A DNA stretch of 64,000 bases from JACMLD01 sp047602295. GTDB lineage: Bacteria > Bacteroidota > Bacteroidia > Chitinophagales > Chitinophagaceae. The notes beneath the pieces were generated by a model. It worked only from the letters and a program-made list of their open reading frames with translations. It was not told where the DNA came from and searched no databases. This document shows, in pieces, positions 44,583 to 52,966 of this stretch (its first letter is position 1; every line of letters begins with the position of its first letter). The DNA lies in contig JASGHP010000001.1 of the NCBI GenBank assembly GCA_047602295.1, forward strand, positions 3,348,001 to 3,412,000, written 5' to 3'. Position numbers and translations under genes: made by a program.

Positions 44583-45896
44583 TTAATTTTGCACTACTTC
44601 ACCTTCCAAATCGTAATCGTATGCTTTCGTAATTTTTACCTGTACAAAATCACCAACAGGTAATTTTTTCGCAGATTGAATCACTACTTCATTGTCTACT
44701 TCTACAGAATCAAATTCAGTGCGACCAAGATAGCGGCCCGCTTCTTTTTTATCAATCAAAACTTTAAATGTCTTGCCTAATTTTTCCTGGTTTTTTTCCA
44801 GGGAGATTTCCTGTTGCACTTCCATTATCTCTTGTGCACGTCGTTCTTTTTCTTCTGCAGGTATATTGTCTTCCAATTGATGTGCACTGGTATTTTCCTC
44901 GTGTGAGTATTGAAAAATGCCTACACGATCAAAACGCTGCTCCTGTAAAAACTCTTTTACTGTTTCTACATCTTGTTCTGTTTCTCCTGGAAAACCTGTT
45001 ATCAAAGTAGTGCGAAGGCAAATGCCCGGCACCTGTTGGCGGATGGCACCCAGTAAATCTTCCATTTCTGCTTTGGTAATATTGCGCTTCATGGCTTTCA
45101 GCATGTCATCGCTGGCGTGTTGCAGAGGCATATCCAGGTAATTGCAGATATTATCTCGCTGGCGTATTACATCCAGTATCTCCATCGGAAATTTAGAAGG
45201 ATATGCATAGTGAAGACGTATCCATTCCAGGCCCTGCACATCAGCCAGGCGGTGCAAGAGATCCGGTAACATGCGTTTTTTATAAATATCCAGACCGTAA
45301 TAAGTAAGTTCCTGGGCAATCAACATGATTTCCTTAACGCCTTTTTTTACCAGGCTTTCAGCCTCTTTTACCAATTCTTCTATCGGTTTGCTGATATGCT
45401 GACCACGCATCAAAGGAATAGCACAGAAAGAACAGGTGCGATTACAACCTTCAGAAATCTTCATGTATGCATAATGTTTGGGTGTTGCCAAAAGGCGCTC
45501 GCCCAACAATTCTGCTTTATAGTCTGCATCAAACTGTTTCAGCATCAATGGTAATTCCAATGTGCCGAACCAGGCATCTACATCAGGTATTTCAGTTTGT
45601 AAATCATCGCGGTAGCGTTGGCTCAGGCAGCCTGTTACATATACTTTATCCAGTTTACCGCGTCTTTTCAGTTCCAGTTGATCAAGAATGGTATTGATAC
45701 TTTCTTCTTTGGCTTTATCTATAAAGCCGCAGGTATTCACCACCACAATATTGTGATCCAATTTTTTGTTCTCATGCACCACATCAATATCATTGGCCAG
45801 CAATTGCCCGCTTAGCACTTCGCTGTCTACCATGTTTTTGCTACAGCCCAGCGTAATGATGTTTACCTTGTCTTTCTTGAGTGTTTTTGTTTTCAT
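44583..45896 (-). CDS. rimO: ribosomal protein S12 methylthiotransferase RimO
   Basis: 437 aa, a radical-SAM enzyme that methylthiolates an Asp of ribosomal protein S12. The N-terminal UPF0004 domain starts TLGCSKNMVDSEVLSG with Cys positions for the auxiliary cluster. The radical-SAM motif CxxxCxxC is in EGCNRTCSFCAIPLMRG. The C-terminal TRAM domain ends in TKAYDYDLEGEVV. SKNMVDSE and the ending distinguish RimO from MiaB. A perfect TATCTTTG box lies only 7 bp before the ATG, implying a leaderless or near-leaderless message. Confidence 0.95.
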   Translation of the reverse strand: MKTKTLKKDKVNIITLGCSKNMVDSEVLSGQLLANDIDVVHENKKLDHNIVVVNTCGFIDKAKEESINTILDQLELKRRGKLDKVYVTGCLSQRYRDDLQTEIPDVDAWFGTLELPLMLKQFDADYKAELLGERLLATPKHYAYMKISEGCNRTCSFCAIPLMRGQHISKPIEELVKEAESLVKKGVKEIMLIAQELTYYGLDIYKKRMLPDLLHRLADVQGLEWIRLHYAYPSKFPMEILDVIRQRDNICNYLDMPLQHASDDMLKAMKRNITKAEMEDLLGAIRQQVPGICLRTTLITGFPGETEQDVETVKEFLQEQRFDRVGIFQYSHEENTSAHQLEDNIPAEEKERRAQEIMEVQQEISLEKNQEKLGKTFKVLIDKKEAGRYLGRTEFDSVEVDNEVVIQSAKKLPVGDFVQVKITKAYDYDLEGEVVQN

Positions 45897-45903
45897 CCGG
45901 CCG

Positions 45904-45911
45904 CAAAGATA
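45904..45911 (-). promoter_or_regulatory. TATCTTTG box immediately before rimO
   Basis: Perfect TAnnTTTG on the minus strand with only 7 bp to the ATG. Transcription would begin at or just before the start codon. Confidence 0.55.
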
Positions 45912-45930
45912 ACCAGAAAACCAGAAGTAG

Positions 45931-45971
45931 GAAGTCTGAGGTCGGACTTCTGATTTCCGACCTCAGACTTC
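45931..45971. repeat. perfect 16-bp inverted repeat between two genes
   Basis: GAAGTCTGAGGTCGGA (45931-45946) pairs perfectly with TCCGACCTCAGACTTC (45956-45971), with a 9-base loop. It starts 6 bp after the stop of the hypothetical gene and ends before the rimO promoter box. It belongs to the word-repeat type (GTCTGAGGTCGGACTTC words). On the minus strand there is no T-run. Confidence 0.8.
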
Positions 45972-45976
45972 TTTTA

Positions 45977-46567
45977 TCAGGGTTTTCCTTTCTCTGCAGG
46001 AGGTGCACCTGAGAACACTTTTTCAATGGTATGCATAAGACCAGAAATAGGGCCGTCCATTTTATGAGTTTTATCGTCCAGTGTGTCGTCATTTAATAAC
46101 TCACCTAATTGTAGCGCTGCCGGTAAGTGATGAAGAATGTTGTTTCGCTGATCTTTCATGTAATTGATAACATCATCTTCACTGGCCGTTTTGCTGCCTC
46201 CTGCCGTGCGTTTAATAATTTCTGCAGCTTCCATACCCGCTATTTCTATTTCGCCATTTATTGAAGCAGGGCTATGTACTGCATATTTTACAATACGCTC
46301 AACCAGGGCGTCTTTGTTTTCACCAAATAGCAAATCGCCCCAGTTTGTGGATATATCACCCCTTAATACCTCGGAAGCACCTTCGCGGGTGCGTGTTAAT
46401 TTGTAAAAACCTGTAAGCACAGCGGCTATAACAGCCTGTTGCAATTTGCTTGCATTGGTTGTATCTGCTGCCGCTTTTTTAATCTCTTGTGTATTAGGAC
46501 TCACTTTCTGCAAGGGTTTGCTGTCAAGCGCCTGCTGCAGCAACTCTATAATATTTGTAGTAGCCAT
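45977..46567 (-). CDS. conserved-looking hypothetical cytoplasmic protein
   Basis: 196 aa, no signal peptide or membrane segment. Largely helical by composition: NIIELLQQALDSKPLQKVSPN, KLQQAVIAAVLTGFYKLTRTREG, WGDLLFGENKDALVERIVKYA, AEIIKRTAGGSKTASEDDVINYMKDQRNNILHHLPAALQLGELL. The C-terminus includes MDGPISGLMHTIEKVFSG. I do not recognise a named family. It lies upstream of rimO on the same strand but is separated by a strong hairpin. Confidence 0.7.
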   Translation of the reverse strand: MATTNIIELLQQALDSKPLQKVSPNTQEIKKAAADTTNASKLQQAVIAAVLTGFYKLTRTREGASEVLRGDISTNWGDLLFGENKDALVERIVKYAVHSPASINGEIEIAGMEAAEIIKRTAGGSKTASEDDVINYMKDQRNNILHHLPAALQLGELLNDDTLDDKTHKMDGPISGLMHTIEKVFSGAPPAEKGKP

Positions 46568-46985
46568 AATAGATAGTTTTAATGATAGTAATTTAAATTC
46601 TGTGCCAAATAAATATGGGGAAGTAGTGAGTAGCTAGTGGCTAGTGGGCGTTTATTTCAATCTACAAGCTGCAAGTTGTTGATGCGGTGGCAATCTTCTA
46701 AAAAAGTATTTAAGAAGTGCCTATGTTGCATTTGCATTATAGATAGTGAAGTTTAGCTTAAATGATGAATTTCATTTATAATGTGCTGCTAAATGATACA
46801 TGCTGTAAGAGCGCAGCGCAACAAAAGCTTCATTGTCGTATAAGTTCCCGACCTATAATAATCACATCATTGTTCTTTCATACATTTTTTAAAAGAAATG
46901 GGCGTTTAACAAATTTTCATTAACAATAATAGTTTAATTAACTACATTTATTCTTTCAATAACTCTTTAAGAAACAGAACGCTTC
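46568..46985. other. 418-bp divergent gap
   Basis: 46623-46680 has AGTAGTGAGTAGCTAGTGGCTAGTG and CAAGCTGCAAG words. The rest is AT-rich with no exact TAnnTTTG box found before the oxidoreductase gene. Confidence 0.55.
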
Positions 46986-48731
46986 ATGGGACAATTGAAT
47001 ATTAAAAAGCAACCGAAACAATACGATGTAGTTATTGTTGGTTCAGGTGCAGGTGGTGGCATGGCCTCTTATATTTTATCTAAGGCAGGTTTGAAAGTTT
47101 GCCTGATAGAAGCCGGCCCAATGTATGACCCCGCAAAAAATGTAACGCAATTAAAAGGACCATGGGAAAGCCCACGTCGTGGAGCGAGCACAAAATTTCG
47201 TCCCTTTGGCGATTTTGATGCCTGCTATCATGGATGGGAAATAGATGGTGAACCTTATACAAAAGCACAAGGTACACAGTGGGATTGGTGGCGTGCCCGT
47301 ATGATTGGTGGACGTACCAATCACTGGGGACGTATTTCTTTGCGTTTTGGTCCTAAAGATTTTAAAAGAAGAAGCATAGATGGCCTTGGCGATGACTGGC
47401 CAATTGGCTATGAGGATATAAAACCCTTTTACGACAGGGTTGATAAAATGATTGGCGTGTTTGGTACCAATGAAGGTTTGGAAAATGATCCCGATGGCTA
47501 TTTCTTACCGCCACCCAAACCCCGCCTGCACGAGATATTGATTAAAAACGGTGCTACCAAAGCAGGCGTAAAAGTTATTCCTGCTCGTCTTTCTATTCTT
47601 ACTAAAGCATTGCCAGATAATAAAGATCGCAAAGCTTGTTTCTTCTGTAGCCAGTGTAACCGTGGTTGCCAGGTGTACGGAGACTTTTCTTCTTCATCTG
47701 TATTGGTAAAACCTGCCATGGCAACCGGCAATATAGATGTAGTTACCAACGCAATGGCCCGCGAAGTATTAACGGATAAAGAAGGATTGGCAACGGGTGT
47801 TTCTTATATCAACAAAGATGATCTGCAGGAATACCAGGTACAGGGAAAAGTGGTGATACTGGCAGCAAGTGCCTGCGAAACATCTCGTTTGATGTTGAAT
47901 TCAAAATCGCAACGTCACCCCAACGGTTTATCAAACAGCAGTAATGTAGTTGGTAAATACCTGCACGATTCCACTGGTGCTGGCATGGGCGGCTATATAC
48001 CTAACCTGTTTGGCCGCAAGCGCTACAATGAAGATGGAGTAGGAGGTATGCACGTGTATTCCCCTTGGTGGCTGGATAATAAAAAACTGGATTTCCCCCG
48101 TGGTTATCATATTGAATATGGTGGTGGCATGGGCAATCCTGGCTATGGCATCGGCATGGGCATGGAAAGAATGAATGGCAAGTATGCCGTAAACGGTAAA
48201 AAGAAAGAAGCCGGTGGTTATGGTGCTTCTTTGAAAGAAGATGTTCGCTTTTTCTGGGGTGCAGGTATAGGCATGGCAGGCAGAGGAGAAGCGATGGCAC
48301 TGGAAAGCAATTATTGCGAAATAGATCCTAATGTGGTAGATAAGTTTGGTATACCTGTACTGCGTTTTAATGTAAAGTACAGCAGCTATGAAATAAACCA
48401 GGCAAAGCACATGAAGGAGACCTTCAAAGAAATTATGCATGAAATGGGTGCAGTAATAACATGGGGTGATGATGATGGCCCGCATAATGACTGGGGACTT
48501 GAAACACCTGGTAAAATTATTCATGAAGCTGGTACGGCAAGAATGGGTAATGATCCTAAAAAATCTGCGCTGAACAAATGGAGCCAGGCACACGACTGCA
48601 AAAACCTTTTTGTGGTAGACGGTGCCCAGTTTGTAAGCCAGGCAGATAAAAACATTACCTGGACAATTCTTGCGCTAAGTATGCGTGCTTCTGAATATAT
48701 TATTGAGGAGTTGAAGAAGAACAATATTTAA
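46986..48731 (+). CDS. GMC-type FAD oxidoreductase, large subunit
   Basis: 581 aa. FAD motif VVIVGSGAGGGMASYILSKAG at residues 14-34, and GRTNHWGRISLRFGPKDF (GMC signature). A Cys-rich CFFCSQCNRGC (about residues 218-228) is of the kind proposed to bind a 3Fe-4S cluster in FAD-glucose/gluconate dehydrogenases. The C-terminal part has HEAGTARMG and FVVDGAQFVSQADKNITWTILAL, holding the catalytic His and Asn. It should oxidise a sugar or polyol. The gluconate-2-dehydrogenase subunit 3 gene follows after 91 bp, so the pair forms a membrane-linked dehydrogenase. No electron-accepting cytochrome c gene is adjacent. Confidence 0.9.
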   Translation: MGQLNIKKQPKQYDVVIVGSGAGGGMASYILSKAGLKVCLIEAGPMYDPAKNVTQLKGPWESPRRGASTKFRPFGDFDACYHGWEIDGEPYTKAQGTQWDWWRARMIGGRTNHWGRISLRFGPKDFKRRSIDGLGDDWPIGYEDIKPFYDRVDKMIGVFGTNEGLENDPDGYFLPPPKPRLHEILIKNGATKAGVKVIPARLSILTKALPDNKDRKACFFCSQCNRGCQVYGDFSSSSVLVKPAMATGNIDVVTNAMAREVLTDKEGLATGVSYINKDDLQEYQVQGKVVILAASACETSRLMLNSKSQRHPNGLSNSSNVVGKYLHDSTGAGMGGYIPNLFGRKRYNEDGVGGMHVYSPWWLDNKKLDFPRGYHIEYGGGMGNPGYGIGMGMERMNGKYAVNGKKKEAGGYGASLKEDVRFFWGAGIGMAGRGEAMALESNYCEIDPNVVDKFGIPVLRFNVKYSSYEINQAKHMKETFKEIMHEMGAVITWGDDDGPHNDWGLETPGKIIHEAGTARMGNDPKKSALNKWSQAHDCKNLFVVDGAQFVSQADKNITWTILALSMRASEYIIEELKKNNI

Positions 48732-48755
48732 TTAGAAATTAGTAATTAATAATTC
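48727..48755. repeat. TAATT words between the dehydrogenase subunits
   Basis: TTAATTAGAAATTAGTAATTAATAATT, the same family as at 24196 and 36448, here starting in the stop codon of the large subunit gene. Confidence 0.65.
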
Positions 48756-48822
48756 ATGTGATTGCAATTTAGGTTTGAAAAAATACATCAACATCTGAAA
48801 TGCAATAATCAAAATAACTATC

Positions 48823-49500
48823 ATGGACAGAAGGAAATCCATTAAAGCCCTGATAATGGGCACTGTTTCTACCAGTGTGTTGGTAGAAGCCTGCAATAAT
48901 CCCGAAACAAAAATTGAAGCCAAGCCAGAAGCTGCCGCCACCGGCGAATTGAATTATGATCGTACGCCACAGGAACTGGCCGATTATAAAAAGCTGATGG
49001 CTGATAAATTTTTTACGGATGATGAAATGGCAACCATTACAGTGTTGTCAGACATCATTATACCAAAAGACGATGTAAGCGGTAGTGCTACCGATGCGGG
49101 TGTGCCTGCTTTTATCGAGTTTATTGTAAAAGACATGCCTTATCACCAGGTGCCAATGCGCGGCGGATTGCGTTGGTTGGATGTGCAGTGCATGAAGAAA
49201 TACGACAAAGGTTTTAAAGACCTGAGTCACGAGCAACAGATAGAAATGGTAGATATGATTGCATATCCCGACAGGGCTAAAGGAAAACCTGAACTTACAC
49301 AGGGCGTTGCTTTCTTTAATAAAATGCGAGACCTTACCACAACCGGTTTTTACACTTCTAAAATAGGTGTAAAAGATTTGGGCTATATGGGCAACACGCC
49401 TAACCAATGGAATGGTGTACCGGACGACGTATTAAAGCAATACGGATTAGCTTACACAGAAAAAGAATTGAAAGAATGTGTAAGCTTTAGCAAAGCATAG
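48823..49500 (+). CDS. gluconate 2-dehydrogenase subunit 3 family protein
   Basis: 225 aa. A twin-arginine signal with lipobox: MDRRKSIKALIMGTVSTSVLVEAC (RR at 3-4, Cys24), so it is exported folded and probably lipid-anchored. The rest matches the small subunit family: FFTDDEMATITVLSDIIIPKDDVSGSATDAGVPAFIEFIVKDMP and GGLRWLDVQCMKKYDKGF. It helps export and assemble the GMC large subunit encoded just upstream, which has no signal of its own. Confidence 0.88.
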   Translation: MDRRKSIKALIMGTVSTSVLVEACNNPETKIEAKPEAAATGELNYDRTPQELADYKKLMADKFFTDDEMATITVLSDIIIPKDDVSGSATDAGVPAFIEFIVKDMPYHQVPMRGGLRWLDVQCMKKYDKGFKDLSHEQQIEMVDMIAYPDRAKGKPELTQGVAFFNKMRDLTTTGFYTSKIGVKDLGYMGNTPNQWNGVPDDVLKQYGLAYTEKELKECVSFSKA

Positions 49501-49525
49501 TATTGATTTAATTTTATATTAATAG

Positions 49526-49559
49526 AAGGCCGCTTTATATAAAGCGGCCTTTGCATTTT
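49526..49559 (+). terminator. intrinsic terminator after subunit 3
   Basis: Perfect stem AAGGCCGCTTT/AAAGCGGCCTT with a four-base loop, then T-rich sequence. Confidence 0.85.
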
Positions 49560-49672
49560 GTAGAATTGATATCAGTCTGACGTCCTCGTCTGACCGAAAT
49601 TGACGAAGTTGTATAAATACCGCGGCTATAAGAATTCGATAATCTTCAGATCTTACTCAACTGCTGGAAACA

Positions 49673-49703
49673 AAAAAGCCTCCGCAATTGCGAAGGCTTT
49701 TAT
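49673..49703 (-). terminator. intrinsic terminator for the protease gene
   Basis: AAAGCCT...AAGGCTTT with inner pairs CGCAA/TTGCG, and a T-run on the minus strand, 25 bp after the protease stop. It reads in both directions. Confidence 0.85.
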
Positions 49704-49727
49704 AAAATAAGTTCAGTGATGTAAATC

Positions 49728-51920
49728 TTAATACGGTAATTTCTTTTGCCCTTGTTGCCCCTGGTTAAGCAGTGCTGTATTATACTGGTTCACCATATCG
49801 TTCATTACGTTTACGGTTTCATCCAGGTATAAATCATTGCGAAGGCTTTTCAACCAAGCTTTGAAACGATCATCTTTGTCTTTGTCATTAGCATATTTGG
49901 TTGTGTCTTCTGCCAATGCAGATACAGTTAATTCTTTGGGCAATTTATTCAGTGTTTCCAGTTGTTTGTAAGTGGCGTTTACTTTTTTCTTTTCATCACG
50001 GAATTTGTCAATGTTCAAAGAATATACTTTGTCATTTTCCTTTGCCAGCCACTCTGTATTTGTTTTGATCAAATTGAATGCAGGATTAAGACTTACCCTT
50101 GCCTGGCTGCTGCTGCGGATATTGCTTACATCAAAGCTATATTTCCAGGGTGTATAATCTGCTTTTTGAATTTCATCCCATGGCAATGCATCAGGATCAT
50201 CTTTTTCACGCAGTTTAGAATACTCGTAGAAATCGGGCAATACAATATCGGAAGCAACTCCTTTTAATTGGGTAGAGCCACCGTTGATACGATAGAATTT
50301 CTGCAACGTAAGTTTGATAGTGCCAAGATCGCTGTTTGCAGAAGCAAAGCCCTGCGTTTTATCCAGGCCAATATTGCGTTGCACAGTACCTTTTCCATAA
50401 GTGCTGGTGCTGCCTATGATAAGGCCACGTTTATAATCCTGTATAGCTGCTGCAAATATCTCTGATGCTGAAGCGCTGAATTCATTTACCATTACTGCCA
50501 GCGGTCCATCATACAAAACAGTTTTGTCCCTGTCTCTCATTACACTTGGTTTGCCATCACGATCTCTTACTTGTACCACTGGGCCTTCATCCACAAATAA
50601 ACCAACCATCTTCACCACATCGTACAAAGAACCACCACCATTGTTGCGCAGGTCTAATATGATGCCATCTACTTTCTGTTCTTTTAAACGGGTAATTTCT
50701 TTGGCTACATCATCAGCACAACGACGGCCTTTCGGATCTTCAAAATCTGCATAAAATTCAGGCAGGTATATGAAACCAATTTTTGCTTTACCGTTTGTTA
50801 CAACAGAACTTCTTGCAAAGGTTTCATCCTGTACAATTTCGTCGCGGATTAATTTTACCAGTTTGATAGAACCATCTGCTTTGCGCAATGTCAATCTAAC
50901 CTCAGTTCCTTTTTTACCACGGATTATTTTTACGGCATCCTGTACATAATAGCCAGCTAATTCAACAGGCTCTTCTTCACCTTGTCCAACTTTCAATACC
51001 ACGTCGCCTACGGTTATTTCCCCGCTTTTAAAAGCCGGGCTGCCGGTAAGGATAGAGTTAACTTTTATCTGTCCGTCATCATACAACAATGAAGCACCAA
51101 TACCATAAAACTTACCACTCATTTCCTCATCAAAAGCTCTTTTTTCAATAGGTGGAAAATAATCGGTGTGCGGGTCCATTGTTTGTGTAATGGTGTTTAC
51201 ATACCTGCTGAAGAGTTCGCTCTCGGTCAGCTTTATTTTATAGTTTTCAAAAGTGCGATCCATTGCCTTCAATACTTTATCACGTGCATCTTTTTCCAGT
51301 TGCTCATTGCTTTTGATAACTGCACCTTGTTTGCCTTTGTTTTTCTCCTGGGCTTCCTGCATGTCTACATACCTGTCCAATACGAGGTATTTTAAACGCA
51401 GGCGCCAAAGGTTTTTTCTTTCAGCTTCGCTAGCCGGAAAATCTCTTTTATCGGGGTCTCCAATAAATGTTTCGTCTTTGCTAAAATCAAAAGGTTCAGC
51501 AAGAATTTCTTTGTATAGTTTTTCAACCTCGGGCAAACGTTTTTTGAAAAGTTCTGAAGTAGCCGGAACAAAATTTACCGGGCCGCCCAATATTTCATCA
51601 TCAATTTTGGTTTCGTATTTTCTAAGGTCGTTGATGTCTGATTGAAGAAAAATACTTTTATCTACATCTACTGAAGAGCTCAGGTATTTTTTAAAAACCT
51701 CTTTGGAAAACTTATCGTTGATGTCTTTAGGGCTGTAATGGATTTCTGTAAGCATTTCACCCACGTTGTGCAATATCTTTTCATAACGGGTGGGTGGATC
51801 ATCTTTGCTTGTATTTCCAGTGCCTAAACTTCTAAACGCAATAAATACTCCTGCTACCAATACAGTGAGCAGTATGGGCAAACTTCTTCTACTAAACATA
51901 AATTGAATTATTTTTTGCAT
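49728..51920 (-). CDS. C-terminal processing (tail-specific) protease, S41
   Basis: 730 aa, of the long Prc/Tsp class. One N-terminal membrane anchor (SLPILLTVLVAGVFIAF), an N-terminal helical domain, a PDZ domain (about 255-345: GIGASLLYDDGQIKVNSILTGSPAFKSGEI), the S41 catalytic domain with nucleophile Ser in NEFSASASEIFAAA and general base Lys in STYGKGTVQ, and a DUF3340-type C-terminus. It degrades or trims periplasmic proteins from their C-termini. A TATTTTTG box lies 5 bp upstream of the ATG. Confidence 0.93.
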   Translation of the reverse strand: MQKIIQFMFSRRSLPILLTVLVAGVFIAFRSLGTGNTSKDDPPTRYEKILHNVGEMLTEIHYSPKDINDKFSKEVFKKYLSSSVDVDKSIFLQSDINDLRKYETKIDDEILGGPVNFVPATSELFKKRLPEVEKLYKEILAEPFDFSKDETFIGDPDKRDFPASEAERKNLWRLRLKYLVLDRYVDMQEAQEKNKGKQGAVIKSNEQLEKDARDKVLKAMDRTFENYKIKLTESELFSRYVNTITQTMDPHTDYFPPIEKRAFDEEMSGKFYGIGASLLYDDGQIKVNSILTGSPAFKSGEITVGDVVLKVGQGEEEPVELAGYYVQDAVKIIRGKKGTEVRLTLRKADGSIKLVKLIRDEIVQDETFARSSVVTNGKAKIGFIYLPEFYADFEDPKGRRCADDVAKEITRLKEQKVDGIILDLRNNGGGSLYDVVKMVGLFVDEGPVVQVRDRDGKPSVMRDRDKTVLYDGPLAVMVNEFSASASEIFAAAIQDYKRGLIIGSTSTYGKGTVQRNIGLDKTQGFASANSDLGTIKLTLQKFYRINGGSTQLKGVASDIVLPDFYEYSKLREKDDPDALPWDEIQKADYTPWKYSFDVSNIRSSSQARVSLNPAFNLIKTNTEWLAKENDKVYSLNIDKFRDEKKKVNATYKQLETLNKLPKELTVSALAEDTTKYANDKDKDDRFKAWLKSLRNDLYLDETVNVMNDMVNQYNTALLNQGQQGQKKLPY

Positions 51921-51925
51921 TAACT

Positions 51926-51933
51926 CAAAAATA
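51926..51933 (-). promoter_or_regulatory. TATTTTTG box before protease gene
   Basis: CAAAAATA on the plus strand, 5 bp from the ATG at 51920. No clear -33; a near-leaderless start is implied. Confidence 0.45.
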
Positions 51934-52016
51934 ACGATAAAATAGCTGTGTTGTTGCCCATTTAATTGACAATTAACAGCCAGTTGACCAATAAATTACA
52001 TGAGTGGGGAAAGATG

Positions 52017-52050
52017 TTAAAAAAATTAACCCCGCTAATTAGCGGGGTTA
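52017..52050 (-). terminator. intrinsic terminator after tRNA-His
   Basis: Perfect stem TAACCCCGCT/AGCGGGGTTA with loop AATT, and a T-rich run on the minus strand just after the tRNA. Confidence 0.9.
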
Positions 52051-52057
52051 TTATCCG

Positions 52058-52132
52058 GGTAACTGAAGGGTTTCGAACCCTCGACCCTCAGAACCACAAT
52101 CTGATGCTCTAACCAACTGAGCTACAGCTACC
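52058..52132 (-). tRNA. tRNA-His (GTG)
   Basis: A cloverleaf folds on the minus strand. Acceptor arms are GTAGCTG/CAGTTAC with encoded G-1 opposite C73, a hallmark of tRNA-His. The D-arm begins AGCTCAGTTGGTTAGAGC; the anticodon stem CAGA/TCTG holds loop TTGTGGT, anticodon GTG; the T-arm is GAGGGTTCGAACCCTT. CCA is not encoded. A consensus promoter lies just upstream and a terminator just downstream, so it is a single-tRNA transcript. Confidence 0.95.
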
Positions 52133-52142
52133 GTGTGGGCGG

Positions 52143-52173
52143 CAAAAATAGTATAAAATAGGTTTTGTTCAAA
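52143..52173 (-). promoter_or_regulatory. consensus promoter of tRNA-His
   Basis: TTTG (52170-52173) and TATTTTTG (52143-52150) on the minus strand with a 19-bp spacer, ending 10 bp before the mature tRNA. It is the best promoter in the window and supports the phylum assignment. Confidence 0.8.
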
Positions 52174-52228
52174 ATACAATTAGGTCTTATTTACCGTTTC
52201 TTTGCAACGCCTAAAAAATGATGCAAAG

Positions 52229-52795
52229 ATGAGTATCTGGATGTTAGTTTTTCCTTTAATAGCTGCTGTTATAGGCTGGTTGATAGCATCTCTGCTATTG
52301 AAATTGATTTTTCAGAGGATAGTGCCTTCCAGACAAAATGAATTTGCCCAAAGTATTGGAAAAATGGCCGCTTCATTCGTGTCTGTTGAAGACATTGAGC
52401 AAAAAATTACCCACCCTGATAATGTGAAAAAAATAATGCCGCAGGCTGAAGAACACATTGATCAGTTTTTGCGGGTGCGACTGGTAAAAGAAATGCCTGT
52501 TGTGGGCATGTTTGTAGGCGACAAAACCATTAATCAGTTGAAATCACTTTTTATAAAAGAACTGGAACAACTTTTTCCGGAAATTATGAAGAATTACATG
52601 AGCAGGCTTCAGGAAGATTTCAATATAGAACAACTGTTAGCAACCAAAGTTTCCGCTATACCGCCTGCAACTATCGAAAATACCCTTAGAAACAGTTTGA
52701 AAAAAGAAATCACACAAGTGAAACTGGCTTTTGCTCTTTTAGCGTTTTTTATTGCAGGCTTACAACTGGTAGTATTTTACTTTTTACAGCGATAG
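52229..52795 (+). CDS. DUF445-like membrane protein
   Basis: 188 aa from ATG 52229 (TTG at 52202 rejected). Membrane segments at both ends: WMLVFPLIAAVIGWLIASLLLKLIF and VKLAFALLAFFIAGLQLVVFYFL. A helical middle region carries FQRIVPSRQNEFAQSIGKMAASF and KEMPVVGMFVGDKTINQLKSLFIKELEQLFPEIM, typical of the DUF445 family. Function unknown. Confidence 0.75.
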   Translation: MSIWMLVFPLIAAVIGWLIASLLLKLIFQRIVPSRQNEFAQSIGKMAASFVSVEDIEQKITHPDNVKKIMPQAEEHIDQFLRVRLVKEMPVVGMFVGDKTINQLKSLFIKELEQLFPEIMKNYMSRLQEDFNIEQLLATKVSAIPPATIENTLRNSLKKEITQVKLAFALLAFFIAGLQLVVFYFLQR

Positions 52796-52966
52796 TGTTG
52801 CTCATACACTTATTTTGCCGCTCATCAAACCCAATATTTACGCGGTTGTTAATGCGCAGGTAATTACTAAATAGGGCGTCTAAAGAAATTATCTTGCGGA
52901 TTTTTAAGGCATTTGTCTTTAAAGTTTGTTTAATCAGCACAAAAATTTTCAATTCAATACATTTTC

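Noticed and set aside
47931..48593. 220-codon open frame antisense to the GMC oxidoreductase
   Set aside because: It lies fully inside a well-supported gene on the other strand and its His/Ile/Tyr-rich translation matches no family; it is a codon-bias shadow.
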